A stretch of 5,451 nt of DNA from Patescibacteria group bacterium (GCA_018821175.1 JAHJMX010000120.1:1-5451), one strand, 5' to 3'; shown: positions 1-5,451, counted from the stretch's first letter. Translations and numbers: made by a program. Notes: a model not told the origin generated them from the letters alone.

Positions 1-355
1 AATTATTGTAATATCCACCGTAAATCGAAATGTTTTTTGTATCAATTGTCAAAGGAAAAGTTTCATTTGTATAATTTCCTCCTGCAATTACGATGTCATA
101 ATTTGCCATTATTCCAGCATTTGCCAATGCGATAGCTTTTGTAATTGTTTTTACAGGTTGAGTCGCCCCAAAACCTGTGTTGCTATCATTCCCACCTGCA
201 TTGTCTACATAAATAGTATTTTGCAAATTAAAATTGTAATCTGGAATATCGATCTCCAAATCCGGAATAAATACGAATGCATTCGCAATTCCGCTTGTTG
301 TTAGCATCAAGGATAGGGTCAAAATGATGCTGAGAAATAGGTTTGTTTTTCTCAT
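1..355 (-). CDS. Secreted beta-helix (DUF1565/pectin-lyase-like) surface protein, N-terminal part
   Basis: Reading leftward from the ATG at 355-353, 118 codons stay open to the window edge, so the C-terminus is missing. Residues 1-26 form a classical signal peptide: basic start (MRKTN), hydrophobic core, and an Ala-Asn-Ala cleavage site after residue 26. Residues 48-118 show the start typical of secreted parallel beta-helix proteins: a YVDNAGGNDSNTG stretch, then a K-T-I-T-K-A-I helix segment, then an I-x-G-G-x-Y-x-N-E strand and an N-I-S-I-Y-G-G-Y turn. The same order occurs in the partial gene at the right end of the window, so the two are probably paralogues. A strong promoter lies 28 bp upstream of the start. 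No Shine-Dalgarno sequence precedes the ATG; the bases just upstream are pyrimidine-rich. The protein is likely exported and surface-located; ligand or enzymatic activity is unknown. Export and fold class are fairly secure, function is not. Confidence 0.8.
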   Translation of the reverse strand, partial: MRKTNLFLSIILTLSLMLTTSGIANAFVFIPDLEIDIPDYNFNLQNTIYVDNAGGNDSNTGFGATQPVKTITKAIALANAGIMANYDIVIAGGNYTNETFPLTIDTKNISIYGGYYNN

Positions 356-382
356 AAAAGAGTGGGTTAAAAAACCTTAGAG

Positions 383-411
383 ATTATACATTGATTTCAT
401 GTTTATGTCAC
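383..411 (-). promoter_or_regulatory. Sigma-70-type promoter for the left surface-protein gene
   Basis: On the minus strand, GTGACA (411-406, five of six to TTGACA) is followed by a 17-bp spacer and a perfect TATAAT (388-383). Transcription would start near 376, giving a 5' leader of about 20 nt before the ATG at 355. Box match, spacing and position all agree. This is the best -35/-10 pair in the window. Confidence 0.75.
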
Positions 412-492
412 AGACACTTTATATAACGTGTGTTGATGGTTATTAATTTCATTTTTCTTTACATTTTTGCTGGTAAAAATTGTATTTCGGTG

Positions 493-498
493 TATACT
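493..498 (+). promoter_or_regulatory. Possible -10 box for the nucleotidyltransferase gene
   Basis: TATACT (five of six to TATAAT) lies 36 bp before the proposed start at 535. Initiation near 505 would give a leader of about 30 nt, similar to the other genes here. No convincing -35 box sits at 16-18 bp; TTGCTG at 467-472 is 20 bp away. An alternative AT-rich -10-like string is TATATAAC at 420-427, also without a good -35. Weak call. Confidence 0.3.
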
Positions 499-534
499 CA
501 TGCCCACAAATTAGATTTTAATTATTTCATCGTA

Positions 535-1584
535 ATGATGGATGAAGATCTCATAAAGCGAAGAAAGGCACTGCTGCAAACAATTACATTTTTTGATATC
601 TTTGATTTTGCGCTAACTCATGAGCAAATTTGTGATTATGCATTGTATGAAAAATGGGAGAGAAATGAATTGAAAAATGTTATTGATACTGAAGAATTCC
701 TGATTGATGTTAATCATTCTGTGTTCTTAAGAGGGCGAGCTCACATAATTAAAATTAGAGAGGAAAAAGATATTCTTGCAAACAAATTAATCAAAAAAGC
801 GCAAAAATACGTAAAATATATCCAAATGTTGCCATTCGTGAGAATGGTTGGTATTTGCAATAGTTTGTCTTTTCACGATGTTCAGCCTGGAAGTGACATT
901 GATTTGTTTATCATTACAGAAAAAAATAGGCTGTTTTTAGCGCGTACTTTCAGCTTGATTTTCACGACATTGCTTGGAATTCGCCGTTCTGGTGATAAGG
1001 TAAATGGGCGACTTTGTTTGAGTTTTCTGATTTCACGTGATCAACTTGATTTAGAATATTTGCAAATTGAAGATGATATTTATTTTAGATTTTGGCTTCG
1101 ACTTTTAAGTCCAGTGATTGGTCAAGATACTTATCGTGAGTTTATTGCTGAAAACAAATGGATAAAGAAACATTTTAAATATGAAATTGATCAACAAGAA
1201 CATTTGTTGCCGAAATCTGAAAAGCTTAGTAAATTGCAGAGAATTCTCGAGTGGCCATTCAAAGGTAAATTTGGAAATATTATTGAACATGTTTTGCGCA
1301 AATGGCAGACTTCTCGTGCTGAAAAGAAAGCCAATAAGCTTGAAAATCGCGATGGAATTGTTATTACAGATTCAATCTTGAAATTCCACAATGAAGATAT
1401 TCGAAAAGCAATTTCTTTGATATGGAAGAAAAGATGTGTTCAGTTGCAGCAATACATTATGCCTTCTTCTCAGTTCGACTTCGATACACAATCTTTAGAC
1501 AGGTCCCATCGAAGCCGTAATGTTGTCGAAGTTCATTCTCAAGATAGCGTTTATACGAAAAGTGAAGCGAACTCGCTTGATTAA
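535..1584 (+). CDS. Nucleotidyltransferase-fold protein with N-terminal helical domain
   Basis: Numbered from the ATG at 535, the protein has 350 residues. Residues 13-28 (L-L-Q-T-I-T-F-F-D-I-F-D-F-A-L-T) match the 'FDIFDYPLT' opening I associate with uncharacterised nucleotidyltransferase-domain proteins of candidate-phyla bacteria, probably a winged-helix-like region. Residues 102-128 hold the core: hydrophobic strand, G106, then G119-S-D-I-D-L-F-I-I-T, with D121 and D123 as the likely metal-binding pair of the polymerase-beta superfamily. The substrate is unknown. The frame is open back to a GTG at 430, but the 35 extra residues are hydrophobic and lie before the conserved opening, so I prefer 535 (or the adjacent ATG at 538). 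No Shine-Dalgarno sequence precedes either. From residue 308 on (nucleotide 1457) the frame runs antisense to the der 3' end; this Ser/Asp/Gln-rich tail of about 42 residues looks like read-through rather than a domain. It is divergent from the left gene and convergent with der. Fold likely, role unknown. Confidence 0.75.
   Translation: MMDEDLIKRRKALLQTITFFDIFDFALTHEQICDYALYEKWERNELKNVIDTEEFLIDVNHSVFLRGRAHIIKIREEKDILANKLIKKAQKYVKYIQMLPFVRMVGICNSLSFHDVQPGSDIDLFIITEKNRLFLARTFSLIFTTLLGIRRSGDKVNGRLCLSFLISRDQLDLEYLQIEDDIYFRFWLRLLSPVIGQDTYREFIAENKWIKKHFKYEIDQQEHLLPKSEKLSKLQRILEWPFKGKFGNIIEHVLRKWQTSRAEKKANKLENRDGIVITDSILKFHNEDIRKAISLIWKKRCVQLQQYIMPSSQFDFDTQSLDRSHRSRNVVEVHSQDSVYTKSEANSLD
1457..1584. 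other. 128-bp convergent (tail-to-tail) gene overlap
   Basis: The last 42 codons plus stop of the plus-strand nucleotidyltransferase lie opposite the last roughly 42 codons plus stop of der. The Der C-terminus here (Y-G-F-D-G-T followed by a strand and a basic tail) is where the family normally ends, so the der side is the constrained one. I see no hairpin with a T-tract for either gene in or next to the overlap. Confidence 0.8.
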
Positions 1585-2803
1585 CAAAGAATACAAATTC
1601 AGGAGGATTAATTCCGCTCTGTGTAATGTATAGAATTTTTGGTTTTATACGCTTTGTTCCTGAAGGAACGTGTTTAAGTATAATTTTGTTGATAAAATTG
1701 TTTAGTTCGGCAGTTGGGATGCGTTTTTGTCTTTCTGCCATTATGTGTTGAGCTGTTTCCAGTATTTTGGTTACATTTTTCTTGTTTTTTGCTGAAACAA
1801 AAATAAGTGGAGCCCATGGTAAAAATGAAAATTTGTCTTTAACTTCACTTGCAAATTCATTTTTTTCATCTTCTTCCTCTCTTAAGTCGATTTTATTTGC
1901 AACTATAATGATTCCTTTGTTTTCCTCCATAATGTATTGCATTACATGCATATCTTGTTTTGAAATTGGATCCTTAAAGTCCACTACAAGTATTGCAACA
2001 TCACTTTGTTCAATTGCTGAAAAACAACGCAAACTACTAAATTTCTCTATACCTCTTTCAATTTTACCGCGACGCCGAAGTCCGGCGGTATCTATTAATG
2101 TGAATTTTTTGTCATTGTGGGTGAGATGCGTGTAGGTTGCGTCGCGGGTTGTCCCCGGGATCTCGGAAACTATTACTCTTTCCTCCCCTAGTAATGCATT
2201 TACTAATGAAGATTTTCCAACATTTGGTTTTCCAACAAAGCAAATCCGGACATCTTCATGTTCCTCGTGACTTATATCAATTTCTCCAGGTTTAAATTTG
2301 AGTTTTTTCAAAACTTTTTCTGAAGCTTCACGCAATTCGTCAATACCTCGATTATGAATTGCAGAAACAGGGGTTGGTGCTCCAAATCCCAATTTGTAAA
2401 ATCCTGAAAGGCCATCATATGCATCTTGTCCATCATATTTATTCCCAATCAAAATAACCGGTTTCTTTGATCGGCGTAAAATTTTCGCAGCTGCAAAATC
2501 ATCTTCCAAAGGCTCTGCTCCTGCATCAACAACAAAATAAATCAAATCAGCTTCTTCGATTGCGATTTCAGCTTGTGATTGAGTGTCAGCTTCGATATTT
2601 TCTTTTTTCCCGTAAATTAAACCACCGGTGTCTACTAATGTTGCTTGGTAATTTCCAAGATCAACATTTTCAAAAATTCTGTCGCGAGTTGTCCCGGCAA
2701 TACTAGAAATTACTGCGAGTCTTTTGCGGATAAGACGGTTAAAAAGTGTTGATTTCCCAACATTTGGCCTTCCTACAATGGCAATCAAAGCTTTATCTTT
2801 CAT
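1457..2803 (-). CDS. der: Ribosome-assembly GTPase Der (EngA)
   Basis: The 448-residue product has the two tandem G domains and C-terminal KH-like domain that define Der, which acts late in 50S subunit maturation. G domain 1: P-loop G11-RPNVGKST-19, G37-TTRD-41, D58-TGG-61, N121-KYD-124, and an SA motif at 147-148. An acidic linker runs from about 173 to 185. G domain 2: P-loop G191-KPNVGKSS-199, G217-TTRD-221, D238-TAG-241, N303-KID-306 and S337-AK-339. The KH-like domain spans about 350-440 and ends in the usual Y-G-F-D-G-T segment. Length and motif order are normal, and no catalytic element is missing. The ATG at 2803 sits right before the first G-domain strand; no Shine-Dalgarno sequence is visible, only an AT-rich leader. 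The gene is divergent from the pilin gene across 61 bp and overlaps its convergent neighbour. It is a housekeeping gene, not part of the envelope theme around it. Confidence 0.97.
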   Translation of the reverse strand: MKDKALIAIVGRPNVGKSTLFNRLIRKRLAVISSIAGTTRDRIFENVDLGNYQATLVDTGGLIYGKKENIEADTQSQAEIAIEEADLIYFVVDAGAEPLEDDFAAAKILRRSKKPVILIGNKYDGQDAYDGLSGFYKLGFGAPTPVSAIHNRGIDELREASEKVLKKLKFKPGEIDISHEEHEDVRICFVGKPNVGKSSLVNALLGEERVIVSEIPGTTRDATYTHLTHNDKKFTLIDTAGLRRRGKIERGIEKFSSLRCFSAIEQSDVAILVVDFKDPISKQDMHVMQYIMEENKGIIIVANKIDLREEEDEKNEFASEVKDKFSFLPWAPLIFVSAKNKKNVTKILETAQHIMAERQKRIPTAELNNFINKIILKHVPSGTKRIKPKILYITQSGINPPEFVFFVNQASSLHFSYKRYLENELRQHYGFDGTCLKIVYRSRTEKKA

Positions 2804-2833
2804 TTGCTTATATTAATTCGTGGCTGTTATAAT
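2804..2833 (+). promoter_or_regulatory. Extended -10 promoter for the pilin-like gene
   Basis: A perfect TATAAT at 2828-2833 is preceded by TG at 2825-2826, giving a full TGNTATAAT extended -10. A weak -35, TTGCTT (2804-2809), lies 18 bp upstream; an extended -10 can compensate for that. Initiation near 2840 gives a leader of about 25 nt before the ATG at 2865. The GGAG at 2841-2844 would lie at the very 5' end of the mRNA, 20 nt from the start codon, too far for a normal Shine-Dalgarno. An 8-bp palindrome, GTTTAAAC (2844-2851), lies just after the predicted start and could be an operator, but at this AT content it may be chance. Confidence 0.65.
2826..2831 (-). promoter_or_regulatory. Possible der -10 box overlapping the opposing promoter
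   Basis: Because TTATAA is self-complementary, the minus strand reads TATAAC at 2831-2826 (five of six to TATAAT), sharing bases with the plus-strand -10. Initiation near 2819 would give a 16-nt der leader. The -35 candidates (TAAGTT at 2854-2849 with 17-bp spacing, TTTAAG at 2856-2851 with 19) are poor. An alternative -10-like TATAAG at 2812-2807 would make der nearly leaderless. Confidence 0.3.
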
Positions 2834-2864
2834 CTTTCTCGGAGTTTAAACTTAAATTAACGCG

Positions 2865-3377
2865 ATGAAAAAAGCAATATCTATATTTCTACTGACTGTA
2901 ATGATTATTTTAGCAATACCGATGGGGACTGCTATGGCGCAAGATGAAACTGACACAGAGGAAGATAATAGCGCTTCTAATATTGGGACTTTCTTGCCTG
3001 GGACGGAACTGACTAATGATTTTTGTATTGGTGCTTTAAAAAAACTTGAAGCAAAACCTGATCCTAAAAAGGCATTTATCAACAATGAAGCTGATTTTAA
3101 TAAGGATACGATCCTCGCTTGCGCAATCAAAACCGGTCGTATTAAATTTTGGATGGTACCATATTTTGTTGTTTACATAATTGATTTCCTTATTAAGCTT
3201 TCTGGTTTAATTGCTGTTCTTTTTATCGTTATTGGTGGATATAAATATGTTGTTGCTGGAGCAACTGATGATAAAGATGGCGCAAAATCAACAATTACGA
3301 ACTCTATTATCGGACTTGTTGTCGTTTTGACAGCTTGGGCTGTGATTAATATGATTCAATTTGCGCTCACATTTTAA
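2865..3377 (+). CDS. VirB2/TrbC-like type IV secretion pilin family membrane protein
   Basis: The 170-residue protein begins with a signal peptide (MKKA start, hydrophobic core, Ala-Met-Ala cleavage after residue 25). A short acidic segment follows (about 27-35), then a soluble stretch with two cysteines, C54 and C86, that could pair outside the membrane. Residues 97-125 form a long hydrophobic region ending in V-I-G-G-Y-K-Y, and residues 146-168 form a second helix (S-I-I-G-L-V-V-V-L-T-A-W-A-V-I). Between them lies a short charged loop, A-T-D-D-K-D-G-A-K. Hydrophobic helix, I-G-G-x-x-Y, small basic loop, then N-x-I-I-G-L-x-x-x-x-x-A-W-A is the pattern I know from VirB2/TrbC-type T4SS pilins, abundant in candidate-phyla genomes. 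No VirB4, VirD4 or other T4SS gene is in the window, so it may act in a distant-encoded apparatus or have another envelope role. The ATG at 2865 is the only start that keeps the signal peptide intact. Confidence 0.8.
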   Translation: MKKAISIFLLTVMIILAIPMGTAMAQDETDTEEDNSASNIGTFLPGTELTNDFCIGALKKLEAKPDPKKAFINNEADFNKDTILACAIKTGRIKFWMVPYFVVYIIDFLIKLSGLIAVLFIVIGGYKYVVAGATDDKDGAKSTITNSIIGLVVVLTAWAVINMIQFALTF

Positions 3378-3404
3378 AAAAAGAGGAGTGCTTTCGCCCT
3401 CCCC
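3376..3404 (-). terminator. Intrinsic terminator of the SLH surface-protein gene
   Basis: On the minus strand, GGGGAG (3404-3399) pairs with CTCCTC (3388-3383), including one G-T wobble. After a G-A mismatch come two more G-C pairs closed by a GAAA (GNRA) tetraloop at 3395-3392. Seven T's follow directly (3382-3376). The hairpin starts 33 nt after the stop codon of the SLH gene. The T-tract overlaps the last two bases of the pilin stop codon on the other strand. In the plus direction the hairpin loses the wobble pair and is followed only by a broken T-tract, so any termination of the pilin mRNA would be weaker. Confidence 0.85.
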
Positions 3405-3437
3405 TTCTCTATTTGAAATTTACTTACATGGATGATT

Positions 3438-5451
3438 TTAGTATTTCAAAATTCTATATAGCATGTTGAATGCTTTTCCACGTGTTAATTCAACCGCACC
3501 AACATTGTCGGCGTCACTTGAATTATCTACGGTATATGGTAGTTGATTTTCATCAGCAGCATTCAAAACCATATCAATATACCATTTTCCAGTACTATTG
3601 ATTTCATAATTCTCATCAAGAGCACCAAGCATCATTTTTAGTCCTTCAGCAAGAATTACATTATTTGAAGGTTTTGCAAGATTTCCATCATATCCTTGGA
3701 TAAATCCTTTGGTTTTTCCTGTACACATGTATGGAGCAAACCAATGCCCCTCAGATGGACTAGTTACATCGTTGAAACAATAATCTGCATTCATATTAAC
3801 ATCATAAATATTTTTATATTTACTTGCGCGGAATGCAATTGCAAGGAGTTCTGCACGATTTAGCTTTTCGTTAAGACGGACTGTCCCATCAGGATATCCA
3901 CCAACGATACAATCCATTTCGCAAAGACCTTTAGCAGCTGTCCCATCAAAATCACTTGTCAAATCAGACCAATTACAATCACATGTTTCTGTGTCTGTAT
4001 TTCCAGAAGGGACATTAGAATCATCTGCGCAGAATGAATGATCATTACAATCCCAATCATCACAATCAACATAAGTATCTCCATCATCATCTTGTCCATT
4101 AGTACAAATTTCTTCTAGCTCGACAACTTCTTCGTCACAGTATGAAGTGTTTGCACATGCAGGATCGTCGCAATCTGCAAGATTATTGCCATTATCATCA
4201 ATTCCATTTGTGCAGTTTTCAAGCAATTCTCCTTCCGGAGTAGTAGGCTCAGGTGTTACAAGTTCAAATAAAGGCTTGTCCAATGGGACTATAGTCCCTA
4301 CAAAGACATTAGTTGTATATTCGGCTGCACCAAAGTCATATCCACTTCCAATTGGACGTGATGTTCCGAAATAATCTTTCCCTGCAGCTGAAAGTGTTTT
4401 TGCATTGTTAATACATTCAGAATCACTTTTTAATTTATATCCACTATCCAATGAGCTTTTAGAAAAACCAGGATTACAAGTGTACAAAACACCAGCATTA
4501 TCCCCAGTGATAACTCCGCTTTGCATTATTGAAGGATAAATTGCATTATAAGAAACAGTATCTGAATCAACCGTAGAAAGTGCATGAAAGTTATCTGCAG
4601 GATTATATTTACTTTCAACAATTAAGTTGTTGTAAACTTCACTATTCCCTGTTGATTTGATTGCTGATTTTGATGAAGCACTTGGTATCCCAAAGGCATT
4701 TGTCTCTACATTATCGTTATATGCAAGTGTATTATTGTAGATTTTAGCGCCTAATGATTCGATCATACTCTTTGCAGTTGTATCAGAATTTACAATGATA
4801 TTGTTTTTTACGATGTCATTTGTATTAACTTTAATTATTCCTTCGTTTTTCGCGTATGAATTTGAAATGAAGTTACCATCTACTATGACAGGAGCAGCTG
4901 ATGATCCATTAATCACAGCTTGTTCAGATGAATTTACATTTACAAATTTATTATTTGAAATTGTAATTGTTCCAGTTCCAGTCCCAGAAATAGCGTCAAC
5001 CTTAATTGCAGACATACTTACATCAATATCTGTGAATTTGTTATTTTTAACAACATAACTCTTTGCAGTATTTGTTTTTGTTAATGAAAGGACATACATT
5101 TGTTCTGAATTTGCTTCTTTGAATGAAAAGCCTTCTATAGATCCAGAACTATCACGCATGGAGAAAGTTCCCTTGTATACAGAAGGAGTTGTCTCCAAAT
5201 TAGTTGAGCCAAATGATGAATTGTAACTACCAATTAAACTAATATTGTTTGTTACAATACTTACATTTTCAGTATAAGTTCCCTCTGCGACATGTACTGT
5301 CCCGTTTCCATCGCCGATTGCATTAATGGCAAGAGAGATTTTAGTATATGGTTTTGCTTTTGACCCATCAGCAACATTTGTATCATATCCAGATACAACT
5401 CCTACGGCTGCAGAGGGATTATCATCTACATAAACATTTCCAGTTGTAGTG
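3438..5451 (-). CDS. SLH-anchored beta-helix surface protein with Cys/Asp-rich repeats (N-terminus missing)
   Basis: The frame is open from the right edge to TAA at 3440-3438, giving 670 complete visible codons. The true start lies beyond 5451; the TTG at 5198 is internal. Numbering from the first complete codon, residues 6-80 repeat the left gene's opening (Y-V-D-D, K-P-Y-T-K-I-S-L-A-I, V-A-E-G-T-Y-T-E-N, N-I-S-L-I-G-S-Y). Residues 80 to about 378 are an Asn-rich parallel beta-helix with many I-x-N-N-x-F/I turns, ending in a D-F-G-A-A-E-Y motif (372-378) as in choice-of-anchor-Q-type beta-helix proteins. A Pro/Glu/Thr linker follows. Two 26-residue Cys/Asp repeats occupy 413-438 and 449-474. 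Residues 490-670 hold SLH modules: G518-YPDG with L530-NRAE, then F559-NDV, H569-WFAPY and G586-YDG, then a divergent third with L655-TRGKAF. SLH modules bind secondary cell-wall polymers in Gram-positives, so surface attachment is inferred. No lyase catalytic residues can be assigned. An adhesin or structural envelope protein is my best guess. Confidence 0.88.
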   Translation of the reverse strand, partial: TTTGNVYVDDNPSAAVGVVSGYDTNVADGSKAKPYTKISLAINAIGDGNGTVHVAEGTYTENVSIVTNNISLIGSYNSSFGSTNLETTPSVYKGTFSMRDSSGSIEGFSFKEANSEQMYVLSLTKTNTAKSYVVKNNKFTDIDVSMSAIKVDAISGTGTGTITISNNKFVNVNSSEQAVINGSSAAPVIVDGNFISNSYAKNEGIIKVNTNDIVKNNIIVNSDTTAKSMIESLGAKIYNNTLAYNDNVETNAFGIPSASSKSAIKSTGNSEVYNNLIVESKYNPADNFHALSTVDSDTVSYNAIYPSIMQSGVITGDNAGVLYTCNPGFSKSSLDSGYKLKSDSECINNAKTLSAAGKDYFGTSRPIGSGYDFGAAEYTTNVFVGTIVPLDKPLFELVTPEPTTPEGELLENCTNGIDDNGNNLADCDDPACANTSYCDEEVVELEEICTNGQDDDGDTYVDCDDWDCNDHSFCADDSNVPSGNTDTETCDCNWSDLTSDFDGTAAKGLCEMDCIVGGYPDGTVRLNEKLNRAELLAIAFRASKYKNIYDVNMNADYCFNDVTSPSEGHWFAPYMCTGKTKGFIQGYDGNLAKPSNNVILAEGLKMMLGALDENYEINSTGKWYIDMVLNAADENQLPYTVDNSSDADNVGAVELTRGKAFNMLYRILKY
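4029..4214 (-). repeat. Two 26-residue Cys/Asp-rich repeats within the SLH protein
   Basis: Unit 1 (4214-4137) and unit 2 (4106-4029) both read C-T-N-G-x-D-D-x-G-(D/N)-x-x-x-D-C-D-D-x-x-C-x-x-x-(S)-(Y/F)-C, with four cysteines each and a 36-residue period. The D-D-D-G-D core of unit 2 resembles Ca2+-binding Asp loops of the thrombospondin-3 or dockerin kind. Such 'C-x-N-G-x-D-D-D-G-D-x-x-x-D-C' units occur as stalk elements in other bacterial surface proteins. The DNA of the two units has diverged, so this is a protein-level repeat. They lie between the beta-helix and the SLH anchor and probably form a rigid, disulfide-linked stalk. Confidence 0.8.

Noticed and set aside
399..446. Fifteen-codon plus-strand frame in the divergent spacer
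   Set aside because: Too short, with no ribosome-binding site; it overlaps the promoter of the left gene. Nothing distinguishes it from chance.
430..534. Upstream extension of the nucleotidyltransferase to the GTG at 430
   Set aside because: The 35 extra residues are hydrophobic, lie before the conserved family opening, and overlap the best -10 candidate. The two adjacent ATGs at 535 and 538 fit the family start better.
1479..1514. Inverted repeat CTTCGAT...ATCGAAG near the ends of the overlapping genes
   Set aside because: The stem is only 7 bp with a 22-nt loop and no T-tract follows on either strand. It lies within coding sequence of both genes, so I do not call a terminator.
1601..1606. 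Strong AGGAGG on the plus strand that looks like a Shine-Dalgarno
   Set aside because: It lies inside der on the opposite strand, where it is the complement of codons for Asn-Pro-Pro-Glu. The following ATG (1626) is 19 nt away and opens only a short frame.
1767..2135. Open frame of about 120 codons on the plus strand inside der
   Set aside because: It is antisense to the second G domain of a well-conserved gene, and its Ser/Leu/Phe-rich product has no recognisable feature. Shadow frame.
2852..3130. Minus-strand open frame opposite the pilin gene
   Set aside because: It is antisense to the signal peptide and ectodomain of the pilin, and its composition mirrors that gene. No independent promoter or start support.
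5196..5198. TTG as the start of the SLH surface protein
   Set aside because: The frame continues open for 84 more codons to the window edge and includes the conserved beta-helix opening seen in the left gene, so the TTG is an internal leucine.
5378..5398. Inverted repeat TTGTATC / GATACAA
   Set aside because: A 7-bp stem with a 7-nt loop inside the beta-helix coding sequence, with no T-tract; likely chance in AT-rich DNA.

Overview
The window is AT-rich bacterial DNA (by eye about one third G+C) with five genes. It probably comes from a member of the candidate phyla radiation (Patescibacteria). Three observations support this: a short VirB2/TrbC-like pilin, a nucleotidyltransferase of a type I associate with that group, and secreted beta-helix proteins with cysteine-bearing SLH domains. 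This placement is inference from family recollection, not from a search. The long reading frames are open with no in-frame TGA, glycine uses GGN codons, and all visible stops are TAA. This argues against the UGA=Gly code of Gracilibacteria and Absconditabacteria.

Layout, left to right. Positions 1-355 (minus) hold the N-terminal 118 residues of a secreted beta-helix-type protein that leaves the window on the left; a near-consensus promoter lies just upstream of it. A 179-bp divergent spacer follows. Positions 535-1584 (plus) encode a nucleotidyltransferase-fold protein. Its last 128 bp overlap, antisense, the 3' end of der (1457-2803, minus), the double-domain GTPase of 50S ribosome assembly. 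A 61-bp divergent spacer with a consensus extended -10 separates der from a 170-residue pilin-like membrane protein (2865-3377, plus). A 60-bp convergent spacer carries an intrinsic terminator that serves the last gene. That gene (3438-5451, minus) encodes a large surface protein: a parallel beta-helix, two Cys/Asp-rich repeats, then C-terminal SLH domains. It runs off the right edge without its N-terminus.

The genes do not form one operon, because orientation alternates at nearly every junction. The theme is cell envelope (two related beta-helix proteins and a pilin) interrupted by one housekeeping GTPase and a nucleotidyltransferase. The two surface genes share strand and N-terminal domain type and flank the other three, which suggests paralogues separated by the central block.

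The most noteworthy observations are the antisense overlap of the nucleotidyltransferase with der, the lack of a Shine-Dalgarno sequence at all four visible starts, the closely packed divergent promoters between der and the pilin gene, and the disulfide-rich SLH-anchored beta-helix protein. I see no CRISPR array, tRNA, rRNA, transposase or riboswitch. I cannot point to a clearly new multi-gene system.
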